Source: PALSA-911 sp963743035 | Lineage (GTDB): Bacteria; Pseudomonadota; Alphaproteobacteria; Acetobacterales; Acetobacteraceae | Length of the DNA: 64,000 bases | Assembly (NCBI GenBank): GCA_963743035.1 | Contig: CAVUOB010000015.1 | Location: 1-64,000 of the forward strand | Direction: 5' to 3' | Shown here: positions 53,008 to 63,118 of the stretch, piece by piece | How the letters are laid out: each line of letters begins with the position of its first letter | Position numbering within the stretch: position 1 is the stretch's first letter | Position numbers and translations under genes: made by a program | Notes under the pieces: generated by a model | Seen by the model: the letters and a program-made list of their open reading frames with translations, nothing else | Database searches by the model: none | What the model was told of the DNA's origin: nothing

Positions 53008-54388
53008 ATGGACGATACATCCCCCGATACATCCCGCGACGCATCTCCCGCGGTCGATCCGGACGAGGCGGCCTTTCAACGCCTGGCGGAGGGACTGGCG
53101 GCGCTGCGCCGCGAAACCGGGCGCCTGCGCGAGCCTGGAGCGGCCCCGGCACCGCCGCAGGTTGACCAGCAGGCAATCGCCGACGCCCTGGCGGAGGTCC
53201 ATCGCCGGCTCGACACCGTATCCGCCCGGGTGACCGTGCTCGGCAATTCCGGGCCGATCCTGGCCGCGCTCGCCTCGGTCGAGGAGAAGATCGGCACGCT
53301 CACCACCGGGCTGGACCGCTTCGCCGAGAAAACCGCACTGACGGATGCGCTGGCACAGGCGAACGGCAAGATCGAGACCCTGGCCGCACGCCTGGATGCC
53401 CGGCTGAACCGACTGCAGGAAACCCAGGCGGCGCTGGACGCCAGGCTGAGACCATCGGTTCTGCCAGCGCCAGCGGAGCCAAAGCCGGAGCCGGAGCTGG
53501 AGCCGGTAGCGCGGCGCCCGCATCTGCCGGCCCTGCTGCTGATCCTGGCCATGCTGATCGCCGCCGCGCTGGCGCTCGCGTGGCTGCGGCCGGACCTGGT
53601 CCGGCCGGACTGGGTGCGCCACGAATGGGTGGAACCCGCCCGCGACAAGCTAAGCCACTGGCTGCATCTGAGCGCGGCGCCAACCGGGCATGTCCCGGGT
53701 ACTGGCCGCGCTGCCCGCGACACCGGCGCCGGCCGAGCCCGCGCAGTCCGCGGCAGTGATGCAGGCTGAAACGCCGCCCGCACCGCCCGCCGCTACCGTG
53801 GCGGCCAGTCCGCCGCGCGACGAGCCGGCGCCGGCGATACCGGAGGCGGGCGCGCAGGAAACGGCGACGCCGGCAGCCGTGGCTGCGCCAGCGGCCGCCG
53901 AAGCGGTGCTGCCGGCCGCGGAACCGCTGCCGCCGGCCGGGCCGGCGCCGGACCTGACAGTGCCGCCCGCACCCACCACTGCACCCGCGCCGGCACGCGC
54001 GACGCCGGGGGCGCCGAGGATCGTACTCAGCGCCAAGGCCGATGCCTGGCTGATGGTCCGCGACGCGGAAGGCCGCACGCTGATGGCGCGCATCCTGCAC
54101 GAGGGCGAAACCTGGAAGGTGCCGAACCAGCCGGGACTGCGCCTGTCGACCGGCAACGCCGGCGCAACGGTCGTGCTGGTCGATGGCGTACCGGTATCCT
54201 CGCTCGGCGGCAGCGGTGCCGTGCGCCATGATCTGCCGCTGGACGCCATGCTGTCGGGCACTGCCGAGCCTGCGCCGGCACCGGCGCAGGCGCCCGCTGC
54301 ATCCCATGGCAGGCACCGCTCCAATTCGCGGCCGATGACCCTGGACCCGGAGGAGCCTGCCACGCCGGCGGCAACGGCCAGCCGCTAG
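53008..54388 (+). CDS. Membrane protein with N-terminal coiled coil and RodZ-like C-terminal domain (DUF4115) (one +1 shift as written)
   Basis: About 460 residues. Residues about 15-150 are acidic/alpha-helical with heptad-like Leu/Ala spacing (LDTVSARVTVLGN, KIETLAARLDARLNRLQETQ). One membrane helix follows at about 173-193 (LPALLLILAMLIAAALALAWL). After an extra base near 53685 (THLSAAPTG to MSRVLAALP) the frame continues through a long Ala/Pro-rich stretch to a DUF4115 beta-sandwich, PRIVLSAKADAWLMVRDAEGRTLMARIL. DUF4115 is the periplasmic end of RodZ-type proteins, but the cytoplasmic HTH of RodZ is absent here. So it is a RodZ-like shape or envelope protein of unusual layout. Confidence 0.7.
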
Positions 54389-54453
54389 AGCCCTTTGTTT
54401 TACCAGGCAATTTTATCCTTTCAGATGATTCCATCTGAATGGATGTTGCTCTA
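54386..54453. repeat. Palindromic intergenic repeat element (about 68 bases)
   Basis: The element has TAGAGC at one end and GCTCTA at the other, so it is bounded by a 6-bp inverted repeat. A perfect internal hairpin TTCAGATG-ATTC-CATCTGAA lies at 54420-54439, amid AT-rich sequence (TTTGTTTTACC, CAATTTTATCC). It overlaps the stop of the RodZ-C-like gene. From memory it resembles short intergenic palindromes dispersed in alphaproteobacterial genomes; it may act as terminator. Confidence 0.5.
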
Positions 54454-54469
54454 AACCTGCGCCCGCCGG

Positions 54470-57049
54470 TTACGAAGCGTCCGAAACCGGTTTTACCGGA
54501 TACTCCAGCGATCGGCTGGACAAGGTCTGGAACGGTCCGCCGGTCTTGCCGAAATGCGGATTGTAGAACGGATCGTCGGCGAGTTCCTTGCCCCACCGCA
54601 CGGTCATCAGCTCGTGCTCATAGACGAAGCGCGGCAGGTTGGATGCCTCCATGTCCGAACCGCGGCTGAGGGATTCGTGGTGCTCGGCGGTGAAGGCCGG
54701 GGTCCACAGGACGCGATAGCCGAGCTTGCGGATCTTCAGGCACAGATCGATATCGTTATAGGCGACCGCGAGATCCTGTTCGTCGAACCCGCCGGCGGCC
54801 CGGAAGGCCTCCGCCCGGCACAGCATGCAGGCCGCGCTCACCGCCGACAGGTCCTGGGCGCAGATCGCGCGGCCCATGAAGCCGGGGTCGTGCGGCACCA
54901 GGCCGCTATAGGCATGGGCGGCGACGCCATCGACGCCGAGGATCACGCCGCCATGCTGCACGGTCCGGTTCGGATAGAGCAGCTTGCCGCTGACGATGCC
55001 GACATGCGCATCCGCCAGCGCCTCGTCGACCAGTATGCGCAACCACTCCGGATCGGTCACGAACACGTCGTTGTTCATGAACAGGAAGAACTCGGCGTCG
55101 TTGCCCCGGGTCGCCGCGTTGTTCAGCCGGGAATAGTTGAACGGCTCATCGACGCGCAGGAAGCGGACCTTGTCCCCCTCGGCACCATCCTCGGCAAAGG
55201 AAGCCGCGAAGCCGGCGGCTTCCTCGCTCACCGACTGGTTGTCGACCAGCACGACGTCGAAACTGGCATATTCCGTGTTGCGCAGGATCAGCTCCAGGCA
55301 TCTGCGCGTCATCTCCACCTGGTCGCGGAACGGGATGATGATGCTGACATGCGGCGTTTCGCGGAACTTCCAGCGCACGTCGTAATGCGTGATGCCGAGC
55401 GTGGACGTGATCTCGCAGGCCTGGCCGCAGCGGGTCAGATGGTCGCGGACGGCGCGTATTCCCGCTTCCACCGCATAGGGCTTCACCGAGATCTGCGAGG
55501 CCGTCGAAGCCGGCGTCTTGCGCCAGTGATACAGCAATTCCCGCACGTGATGGATATCCGCCGGCGCGACGATCTCGGTCAAGCGAAGCACCAGGTCATG
55601 GTCCTGCGCGCCGTCATAGACCGTCTTCAGCGGGCCGGCCTGCCGCAGCGTCTCCCGCTCCACCATCAGGAAGTGGCAGATATAGTTCTGCGCCAGCAGC
55701 AGGCGATAGTTGAAATCGGATTTCAGGTTCGGCTCCGAGAACCGGCCGAAATCGTCGATCTTGTCCTCGTCGCTGTACAGCACCCGCGCGCCGGTGGAGC
55801 GCGCGGCCTCCACCATCACCTCCAGCGCCACGTCCACCAGCAGGTCGTCATGGTCGAACAGCGCCACATATTCGCCCCGCGCCGCGGCGATCGCGGTGTT
55901 GGTGGCAACGCTGATGCCGCCGTTCTTGCGGTGCTTCAGGCTGCGGATGCGTGGGTCGCGCTTGACGAAATCGGCGATGATGGCAGCCAGCTCCGGCCGG
56001 TCGCTCTTGTCATCGACGATGATCAGTTCCCAGTTGCCATAGGTCTGCGCGATCACGGATTCCACCGCAGCAACGAAATCGCCGGTCCGCGGCCGGAACA
56101 CCGGGCAGAGCACGCTGACCAGCGGCGCCTTGCCGCGCGCCGCGCCGGCGCCGCCGATCCGGCGTTGCTGCGCCACGCGCAGGCGCAGCGCCGCATAGTA
56201 TTTCCGCGCCCAGCTGTCGTATTCCGATAGCGCGAAGCTCTCCTGCGGCAGCAGCGAGCGTAGCCGGCGCCGGATCTCCCAGAGCTGGGTCGACATCTGC
56301 TCGATCTGATGGGTCAGCTCGGCGATCTTCGTCTGGGTCAGCTGGCTGGGGAATTCGACCCGGAACGGGCTGTTGTTCAGCGCCACATTTTCCGGCACCG
56401 CGGTGAAATGGAACTCGAACGGCCGGGAGCCACGAAACGCCAGCGGCGGGACGAAGGAGAACCCGCAGTAGGGATCGCTGTCGAACACCTTGCCGACATC
56501 CGGGCGCAGCCGCTCGGCCTTGACCTGGCCAATGGTGATCCCGTTGCAGGTGACGACAATCTGAACCCCGCCGGTGCGCTTGCCGGTATACGGATCGGCG
56601 CGCAGCACCCAGCCATGGATGGCGCCATTGGACACCTCATCGACCACCCCGTCGATGATCGCGGTCCGCGGCGAGAGGATGAACCCCGCCTCGGTGACAT
56701 TCTTCCCCAGCGCCGAAAACGACAGCGCGCCGACGCCGGACGAGAACCGCAGCGACAGGCTGTGCTGCTGGTTGTCGCGAAACCGCGGCGGGATCTGATA
56801 ATGAAACCCGACCCGATCCGAAGGAAACCCGGCGGCCACCACATCCGGCCGGCTGAGCTCGCAGATCAGGTTATCGACCGGCGACCCGTCGATGAAAACG
56901 AAGATGCTGACCAGCGCCCCCGGATCCACGAGGGATCCGGCCCAGCCGACGACATCGCCGTCCACGAAGGAATTGACATAGCCGATCTCGGCGGCTTGGG
57001 GCGTATTCCGGGCGGTAGGGGGGAGCCTTTGGGTGCTCTGTCTGGCCAT
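54470..57049 (-). CDS. Two-domain glycosyltransferase family 2 protein with N-terminal beta-rich extension
   Basis: 859 residues. Residues about 1-240 are an N-terminal extension with repeated beta-sandwich-like phrases (IGYVNSFVDGDVVGWAGSL, IIDGVVDEVSNGAIHGWVL), probably carbohydrate-binding. A short coiled coil is at about 245-275 (IAELTHQIEQMSTQLWEIRRRL). Two GT-A domains follow: VSVLCPVFRPRTGDF...IIVDDKSD and FDHDD (about 310-530), then VSIIIPFRDQVEMTRRC...VLVDNQS and FMNNDVF (about 590-800). Both carry the DxD-type sites, so the protein may add two sugars alternately. The neighbouring UDP-galactopyranose mutase suggests galactofuranose as one donor. Cytoplasmic, membrane-associated. Confidence 0.85.
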   Translation of the reverse strand: MARQSTQRLPPTARNTPQAAEIGYVNSFVDGDVVGWAGSLVDPGALVSIFVFIDGSPVDNLICELSRPDVVAAGFPSDRVGFHYQIPPRFRDNQQHSLSLRFSSGVGALSFSALGKNVTEAGFILSPRTAIIDGVVDEVSNGAIHGWVLRADPYTGKRTGGVQIVVTCNGITIGQVKAERLRPDVGKVFDSDPYCGFSFVPPLAFRGSRPFEFHFTAVPENVALNNSPFRVEFPSQLTQTKIAELTHQIEQMSTQLWEIRRRLRSLLPQESFALSEYDSWARKYYAALRLRVAQQRRIGGAGAARGKAPLVSVLCPVFRPRTGDFVAAVESVIAQTYGNWELIIVDDKSDRPELAAIIADFVKRDPRIRSLKHRKNGGISVATNTAIAAARGEYVALFDHDDLLVDVALEVMVEAARSTGARVLYSDEDKIDDFGRFSEPNLKSDFNYRLLLAQNYICHFLMVERETLRQAGPLKTVYDGAQDHDLVLRLTEIVAPADIHHVRELLYHWRKTPASTASQISVKPYAVEAGIRAVRDHLTRCGQACEITSTLGITHYDVRWKFRETPHVSIIIPFRDQVEMTRRCLELILRNTEYASFDVVLVDNQSVSEEAAGFAASFAEDGAEGDKVRFLRVDEPFNYSRLNNAATRGNDAEFFLFMNNDVFVTDPEWLRILVDEALADAHVGIVSGKLLYPNRTVQHGGVILGVDGVAAHAYSGLVPHDPGFMGRAICAQDLSAVSAACMLCRAEAFRAAGGFDEQDLAVAYNDIDLCLKIRKLGYRVLWTPAFTAEHHESLSRGSDMEASNLPRFVYEHELMTVRWGKELADDPFYNPHFGKTGGPFQTLSSRSLEYPVKPVSDAS

Positions 57050-57204
57050 CAGGCGACGATGAAAAGGCGCGTCATAAACATAGGCTCACAAATCTCCCGT
57101 TCAGGCAGATATCGCATCGCCGCCAAACGCGCGCAATTACCCTTCTTGTGCCATGCAGCATAGTGGATCGCAGGCGGCCGGCTGTCCAGCCGGAAGGCGC
57201 CGCG

Positions 57205-58389
57205 TCACGCCCGATGTCGCGAGGCAAGCCATTTCTGCGCGCCCAGAAGGGACTGATTTATGACCTGGTGCATGTCCAGATACTGATAGGTGCCGCAGCG
57301 GCCGATGAAGGTCATGCGGTCCTCCCGGGCGGCGAGTTCGCAATAGGCCCGGTACAGCGCGTCGTTGCGCCCGTCGCTGGTCTTGATCGGGTAGTAGCGC
57401 TCCAGATGGTTGTCCCGATAGTCGCAGGGCTGCTCCAGCGTGACCGTCTTCCGCGCCGTGCCGCCCGCGTGTCCGGGCAGGCGGCTCCAGTCGGTCTCGC
57501 GCGTATAGGGCCGCGCATCGGTGAAATTCACCACCGCCGCAGTGCCGCGCGCGTATGCCGCCGGTTCTTCGCGGTGCAGGAAGCGGATGGAGCGGTAGGG
57601 CAGGGGGCCGAGCGCCTCATCGAAATACGCGTCGATCGGCATGCTGTTGAAGCAATGGTCGTAGCCCCGCAGCATGGCCGGATCGAACCGCGTGGACAGC
57701 GAGACGCCGATGCGGTCGTGATCCAGGATGTTTTCGAAGACCGCCGCGTAGCCCCGCTCCGGCAGGAACTGGAACGCGTCGTCGGGGAAATAGCGGTCGT
57801 CGTCGTCGAAGCGCAGGGGGATGCGCTTGATCACCGCGGCATCCAGCTCCTCAAGGTCGAGGTCCCACATCTTCTTCGTGTACGGACGAAAGAACAGATC
57901 CGTCAGCCGCTTGCCGATGCGGCCATGCAGATGCTCGGCGGCGTTGCGCGGCGTCGGTACGGGCATCGCCTGCGCGGCGAGGAAGTCCCGCACCTCGTCC
58001 TCGGTCTCCAGCACGACATCGAACACCATGTTGATCGTGCTGCGGTTGATCGGCAGCGGGGCGCAGCGTCCGCCGGGCAAATCGGCCTCGACGCGATGCT
58101 GGTAGGGCACGAACGCCGCGAAACGGCGCAGCCAGTCCATCACGTGCTGCAGGTTGGTATGCAGCAGATGCGGCCCGTACCGGTGCACCCGCACACCGGT
58201 CGGCGCGGTCTCGTCATAGGCATTGCCGCCGACATGCGGCCGCTGATCGATGACATGCACGCGCAGGCCATTTTCCGCCAGGGTGCGCGCATAGACCGCG
58301 CCGGCGAAGCCCGCGCCCACCACCAGCACGGTCGGCACGCCATCTCTAAGTCCGCCGGAATTACCGTTCGCGCCCGGCTCAGCCGGCAT
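57205..58389 (-). CDS. glf: UDP-galactopyranose mutase
   Basis: 394 residues. FAD-binding GxGxxG opening VLVVGAGFAGAVYARTLAENG, then HVGGNAYDE, HRYGPHLLHT and PLPINRSTINM. FFRPYTKKMW, IPLRFDDDDRYFPDDAFQFLPERG and EQPCDYRDNHLERYYPI contain the conserved Arg and Tyr residues that hold UDP-Gal. The end is FIGRCGTYQYLDMHQVINQSL. It converts UDP-galactopyranose to UDP-galactofuranose, using reduced flavin, for incorporation into surface glycans. The start used (ATG 58389) overlaps the end of the methyltransferase gene by 11 bases, so it is downstream in that operon. Confidence 0.93.
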   Translation of the reverse strand: MPAEPGANGNSGGLRDGVPTVLVVGAGFAGAVYARTLAENGLRVHVIDQRPHVGGNAYDETAPTGVRVHRYGPHLLHTNLQHVMDWLRRFAAFVPYQHRVEADLPGGRCAPLPINRSTINMVFDVVLETEDEVRDFLAAQAMPVPTPRNAAEHLHGRIGKRLTDLFFRPYTKKMWDLDLEELDAAVIKRIPLRFDDDDRYFPDDAFQFLPERGYAAVFENILDHDRIGVSLSTRFDPAMLRGYDHCFNSMPIDAYFDEALGPLPYRSIRFLHREEPAAYARGTAAVVNFTDARPYTRETDWSRLPGHAGGTARKTVTLEQPCDYRDNHLERYYPIKTSDGRNDALYRAYCELAAREDRMTFIGRCGTYQYLDMHQVINQSLLGAQKWLASRHRA

Positions 58390-60542
58390 GCAACACTCGC
58401 ACGGCAACCTGCTGGTTGCCCGGTACCAGGCCCAGATATTCGTAACGCAGCCCGCGTTCGCGCACGAATTCCTGGAAAGCCTGGTACTCGTGCGCGCGCC
58501 AGCCGGGATAATTGAAATACTCGTCGAACACGATCACGGTCCCGGCGACGATCCGCTCCCCAAGCTGGCTGAACACGGTCCGCGTCGAGGAATACAGGTC
58601 GCAATCGACATGCAGCAGCGCCACCGGCTCGCCGGGGCGTTCGGCCAGGAAGCCCGGCAGCGTCTGGTCGAACCAGCCGACGACCAGGTCCACATTCCCG
58701 GCGACTTCCGGCAGGTCGGTGCGCCGGAACGCGCCCTGTTCGAAGCCGGGGCGCCAGGCCTCCGGCAACCCCTCGAACGAGTTCGAACCCGTACACCCGG
58801 CGATCGGCGAACCGCGCCGCGAGGAGGTTGATCGTCTGCCCCGAATAGACGCCGAATTCCAGCACCAGCCCGGGATTTGCCGCGACACCGGCGGCGGATG
58901 CGAGCAACTGAAACCGATCGGCGAAGCGTCCCGCCCCGTCCATATGCGCGACCGCATACTGGCTGGAATCCATGCCCGCCGCCAGAAAGGCCAGGTCGTC
59001 GATGTTGTAGCTGTCGAAACTGCGGCCAAAAACCTTGTTGTGCACCACCCCTGCCACCGCATCGGCGAAATGCTGCCGCCCGTCCGGGTCCGCCAGCAGC
59101 CCGGCAAGCGACACTGGCTGGGCTTGGGGCTGGGTCGGGGGCGCGGCCAGGGCCGTCCTGTCCGCCGTATCCCGGGGCACGCCCGCAAGCCCAAACACCC
59201 GTACCCGGCGCAAGTGCATGACATCGTGCCCGAACTGCGTGATGCGGACATGGCGGGCCCTGACCGGCTCCGGGAAGATCGCCAGAAAGGGCGACACCGG
59301 ATCGTTGGAGACCGGGCTGTCGTCGGATTTGGTGAACTGCGTCTTCCAGTAATCGCCGTCGAACGACGTCTCGATCCTGAACCAGCGGAACCGTCCCGGA
59401 ACCCGAACGCGGTTCAGGATCTCGACCTCTTCCACCAGCGCTTCCTCGCCCAGGTCGACCTGCCACCAGGGATCGTGCTCGAGCTCGGTGTGGAAGGCGA
59501 AATCATGGGCCAGGAACCCGCATACGGCCTGCGCCGCGTCCGCGGTGCCGTCGTGGCCCTGCGACCATCGCGATTGGCTGCTCTGGCGGGCCGGCTTGCG
59601 GTATGCCAGGTCCGTCAGCGTCGCCCCGCGTCCGTCATGCGGGGGCTTCTGCGCCGGGCGCAGCACCAGCCGCAGCGCCCCGCTCCGCGGGTCGCGCTCC
59701 ACCGGCGCGCCGAGTTCATCCTGCAGGTCGCCGGGGTCCTCGCGCTGCAATTCCGCGCACAGGCCGCCATCCGCCAGCACCAGCGCATCCAGCGGAACGC
59801 TCGCGGTCAGCGCCTTGATGTAGTTCCTGCCGCCCAGCACCGGATGCGCCAGGGAGTCCGGCCGCTGCAGGTCCGGCTCGCGCGTGCTGAGATAGGGGCG
59901 AAACCGCAGCAGCCGCGTATCGACGAAATCGCTCAGCGGCGCGAACGTCATCCGACTGTCCTGCAGCACGGCGGTCGGGATGAAGGTTTCGCAATACGGC
60001 CAGTCCGTCATCGTCCCGGCGGTGATCCGCGCGGCGATATCCAGGCGCGTGCGCAGCATCGCGTCGATGGCGCGGGCGGAGACGACAAGGATCGGGATCA
60101 GCGCCCACCAGGGCTCCGCGCTCAGTTCGCGGATCGAGGCGAACCACGGCGAGTCGGTGCCGAGCCGCTTCAGGTCCTGGGCCGCGAGATCGACGCCCAT
60201 CGCCGCGCATCGCGACAGCAGCTGGTCCAGGTCGCAATTCACCAGGACGTCGTATTCCAGCATCACGTAGTAGTCGAAATCCGGCAGCGCCTTGCGTGCC
60301 GCGTACAGCACGTAGTCGGCGTTCCACCACAACACGCTGCCGCGCGGCAGCGAAGGCAGGGAAAGTGCCGAGAAATCGTCGGTATGCGGCAGCGTTTCGA
60401 ACCCCTCCACCCCCAGCGGTCCGCGGGTCTCATCCGTCGCGACCACGAAATGGCCCGACGGCGCGGCCGCCCGCGCGCGCTCCGCGATGGCGGCGATCGA
60501 CGCATCCCACAGATGGGTGCGAAACACGGTCAGGTATCGCAT
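58379..60542 (-). CDS. Three-domain protein: N-terminal glycan-associated domain, F5/8C (discoidin) domain, TylF-like methyltransferase (one +1 shift as written)
   Basis: About 720 residues. Residues 1-290 (MRYLTVFRTHLWDASIAAIAERAR, VMLEYDVLVNCDLDQLLSRCAA) resemble uncharacterised glycosyltransferase-like proteins. About 305-440 is a discoidin (F5/8 type C) fold: ARQSSQSRWSQGHDGTADAA, DPWWQVDLGEEALVEEVEILNR, FRWFRIETSFDGDYWKTQF. About 490-720 is a TylF/MycF-type O-methyltransferase: VLEFGVYSGQTINLLAARF, then, after removal of one extra base near 58775, FEGLPEAWRPGFEQGAF, LLHVDCDLYSSTRTVF and IVFDEYFNYPGWRAHEYQAF (metal-binding Asp residues). No signal peptide. Likely methylates the glycan made by neighbours. 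Confidence 0.75.
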
Positions 60543-60895
60543 GGCGGCTAGAATTTCCCCGCGCTGCAGATGGCGGGGCTTCCCCGGGCCCTCATGCGCG
60601 AGCCGCCCTGTACGGCAGGGCGCCGCGCCGGCCGGGGCCGGACCACTCCAGCATTTGATATCCGGGGAGGTTCATCCTGGGTTGCTTTTGAGGATGGCGT
60701 ACCGGGGAAGGCACAGGGGATTCTGGCGTGTTAAATGCGTGTAACGCGAAGTGTCAGGGGCTTCGGTAGCGAAAGTCAAATTTTCGGGCGCTTCCGCGCC
60801 GCGTCGGCCTGGCACGGCCAAAGAAAAGCAGCGCCTCGTCGCCCGCCGCGTGTCCGATTGCATGCCCTGCACTGGTTCGGATCGCGTGGAGATGG
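60543..60895. other. Intergenic region between divergent surface-glycan genes
   Basis: 353 bases between the three-domain gene (minus) and the GT-FkbM gene (plus). The middle (60660-60800) is less GC-rich than its surroundings and contains a CTGTACGGCAG-like small hairpin at about 60610. Promoters for both genes should lie here but I cannot fix their boxes. No RNA gene recognised. Confidence 0.45.
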
Positions 60896-62875
60896 ATGGC
60901 CAGCCTGGAGGTCAACGCGGAACCCCATGATCGGGTGCGCTATCTTCCGTGCCGCTCACAGGCAACCTATCGCTTGTCTGCCGGCCCGGCTATGGAGAAA
61001 ATGCCGTGTCGCTGGGGAGTGCCTGCCGCCGTGTATCGTTATTCGATTATTGCCTGCGCCCGATGGGAGACGCCCTATATCGCCGAGTGGATCAGCTATT
61101 ACGAAGCGATCGGTTTTGATCATATCTATCTGTATTGCAACGATGATGATCCCGCGGAACTGCGGACAGAGGTGGAAGCCGCAACCAAAGACCGCCCGAA
61201 CTTCGTCTCGTTCACTCATTTTCCAGGCCAAGGCCGCCAGATAGACATGTATCTTGCGGGCCTGGAGCATGCCCGTTCTGAGACGGAATGGGTGACATTC
61301 CTCGACATCGACGAGTTCCTGGTGCTGCGCGGTTGCGACAACATCGACAAATTTATGGAACCGTTCGCCAACACCGTGGATAGCGTCCACTTCAATTGGG
61401 TGTATTTCGGGAACAGCGGTTATGTCGAGCGGCCGCCGGGGAGTGTTCTGCGCCAATACACTTGGCGACAGGCATCGCTGCATGCATGCAACAAGCATTT
61501 GGCGCGGGCGGCATTGCTGGACCCGGCTAGGCTGCGGCAATTTGCTCATCCTTTTTGGCATGGGCTGTCAGATCCGGTCTGGTCCGATTTGAAGCGCGTC
61601 AATGTCCTGGGTGCAGAAATCGGGCCGATTCTCGCGGATTTCCCTCGCAGCGCCTGGGACTATCTTGCCGACCCGGCCATTCAAGAGGCGATGTTCGCCA
61701 AGGCGGTCATTCATCATTACTCATATAAATCTGAGTCTGACTTCTTGCTTCGCGTCAAGCGAGGTCTTGGCGGGCAGTTCTCGAATCAAATAGACCGTAG
61801 AGAGCAATTCGAGAGCGGGAGCTATCGTTCGATCCTTGCGGGGATGAGCGAAGTTGAGGACACTTATCTAAGAAACTTCAGTCTATGGGGCTCCGTTGGA
61901 AAGACCCCGCCTCCACGCCGTTCTGAACCTACGCGCCCATTTCGCGTTATCCGCGCCCGGCATCCGCGGTGGTTTGGCAACCTGGAGCTTGGCCCCAACG
62001 CAAGGCTGCGCCACGCTGATCATGGATCTCTAGCCAGTTACCATCTGGAGAACGGTCTCCTGCATGTGCATTGGGATAGCTGGCCCGCTGAAATATTTAT
62101 CGAGCGCGACGGCATTTTTGTGTCCCCTTCGATCCTCGGCTCTCCCGCCACGCCTCTGAGTCAATCATTGAGCGTGGAAATTACATCGAAGCGGATCGAC
62201 GTGGAGGCAGTTGTCCTGCCGGTGCCGGAGTCTGACGGCGTCGTGGAAATTCGGCCCGGCACCTCGGATGTGGATGTGTTTGGCGCCGTGTTCTGTTCGG
62301 GCGCTTACGGACCATCGAGCCTGAAGTCGCCAGTATGCGTCATTGTGGATCTCGGCGCAAATATTGGTCTGTCCAGCGTCTTCTTCGCCCAGCGCTACCC
62401 CGATGCCAAAATCATCGCGGTGGAACCGGAGGCCGGCAACATGCGAATGCTCCGGCGCAATGCCCGCCATTGGCCCGGCATTGTCCCGGTCCATGCTGCC
62501 ATCTGGCCCGAGGATACCACGCTCAACCTGCAAACCCTCGATGCGGCAGGAAACCGGCTCGCGGACTGGGCCTACCAGACCGTCGAGGCGCCAACGGCGG
62601 GCGATGCGAAAGTGCCGGCGCTGTCGATCGCCACCCTTATTCGCCAGCATGGCATCCAGCAGATCGACCTGCTGAAAATCGACATCGAGGGAGCGGAGTT
62701 CGAGCTCTTCAGCCGCGGCACGGATGCCTGGCTGGCGATCACCCGCTGCGTGATGATCGAGACCCATGAGCGCTTCCGCCCCGGTACGGACGCGATCGTC
62801 CAGGAACGCCTGAGCGCCGACTTCGACGAACTGCCGCCCAAGGGCGAAAACCGGATTTTCCTCCGCCGTTCTTGA
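60896..62875 (+). CDS. Fusion of a GT2/GT92-like glycosyltransferase and an FkbM-type methyltransferase
   Basis: 659 residues. The N-terminal GT domain starts about residue 47 (YRYSIIACARWETPYIAEWISYYEAIGFDHIYLY) and has the DxD-type FLDIDEF at about 138; it ends near 310. A linker domain (about 340-440) is beta-rich. The C-terminal FkbM methyltransferase (about 475-655) has VIVDLGANIGLSSVFFAQRYP (SAM-binding) and LLKIDIEGAEFELF. It probably glycosylates and methylates one saccharide. Codon use in the middle (about 61.6-62.2 kb) is less GC-rich than in neighbours. Starts at 60896, 60992, 61001 or a GTG at 61031 are possible; the true one may be 61001 or 61031. Confidence 0.78.
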   Translation: MASLEVNAEPHDRVRYLPCRSQATYRLSAGPAMEKMPCRWGVPAAVYRYSIIACARWETPYIAEWISYYEAIGFDHIYLYCNDDDPAELRTEVEAATKDRPNFVSFTHFPGQGRQIDMYLAGLEHARSETEWVTFLDIDEFLVLRGCDNIDKFMEPFANTVDSVHFNWVYFGNSGYVERPPGSVLRQYTWRQASLHACNKHLARAALLDPARLRQFAHPFWHGLSDPVWSDLKRVNVLGAEIGPILADFPRSAWDYLADPAIQEAMFAKAVIHHYSYKSESDFLLRVKRGLGGQFSNQIDRREQFESGSYRSILAGMSEVEDTYLRNFSLWGSVGKTPPPRRSEPTRPFRVIRARHPRWFGNLELGPNARLRHADHGSLASYHLENGLLHVHWDSWPAEIFIERDGIFVSPSILGSPATPLSQSLSVEITSKRIDVEAVVLPVPESDGVVEIRPGTSDVDVFGAVFCSGAYGPSSLKSPVCVIVDLGANIGLSSVFFAQRYPDAKIIAVEPEAGNMRMLRRNARHWPGIVPVHAAIWPEDTTLNLQTLDAAGNRLADWAYQTVEAPTAGDAKVPALSIATLIRQHGIQQIDLLKIDIEGAEFELFSRGTDAWLAITRCVMIETHERFRPGTDAIVQERLSADFDELPPKGENRIFLRRS

Positions 62876-63118
62876 AACGCTCTGCGGGAAGGACCGGCAC
62901 GATACGGGCATGGTCCGACCCGCAAGCCAGCGAAGGCTGGCGCCTGCCGCCGACCGCCCCGGAACCATCCAACCCCCCAGGCATTGCCTCCCCCGCGGGA
63001 TCCCGCAAAACTCAGGTGGAAGGCGCGCCGTGAACCCGGTCGGCAACACAAAAAATCGACTGGCGTCGGCGGCCAACCGGACGCAGGCTAGCGTCCAGAA
63101 CCGAGACGGAACACGCTG

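Noticed and set aside
62925..62940. GCCAGC-GAAG-GCTGGC hairpin as terminator of the GT-FkbM gene
   Set aside because: Stem of only 6 bp without a T run; too weak to list as a terminator.
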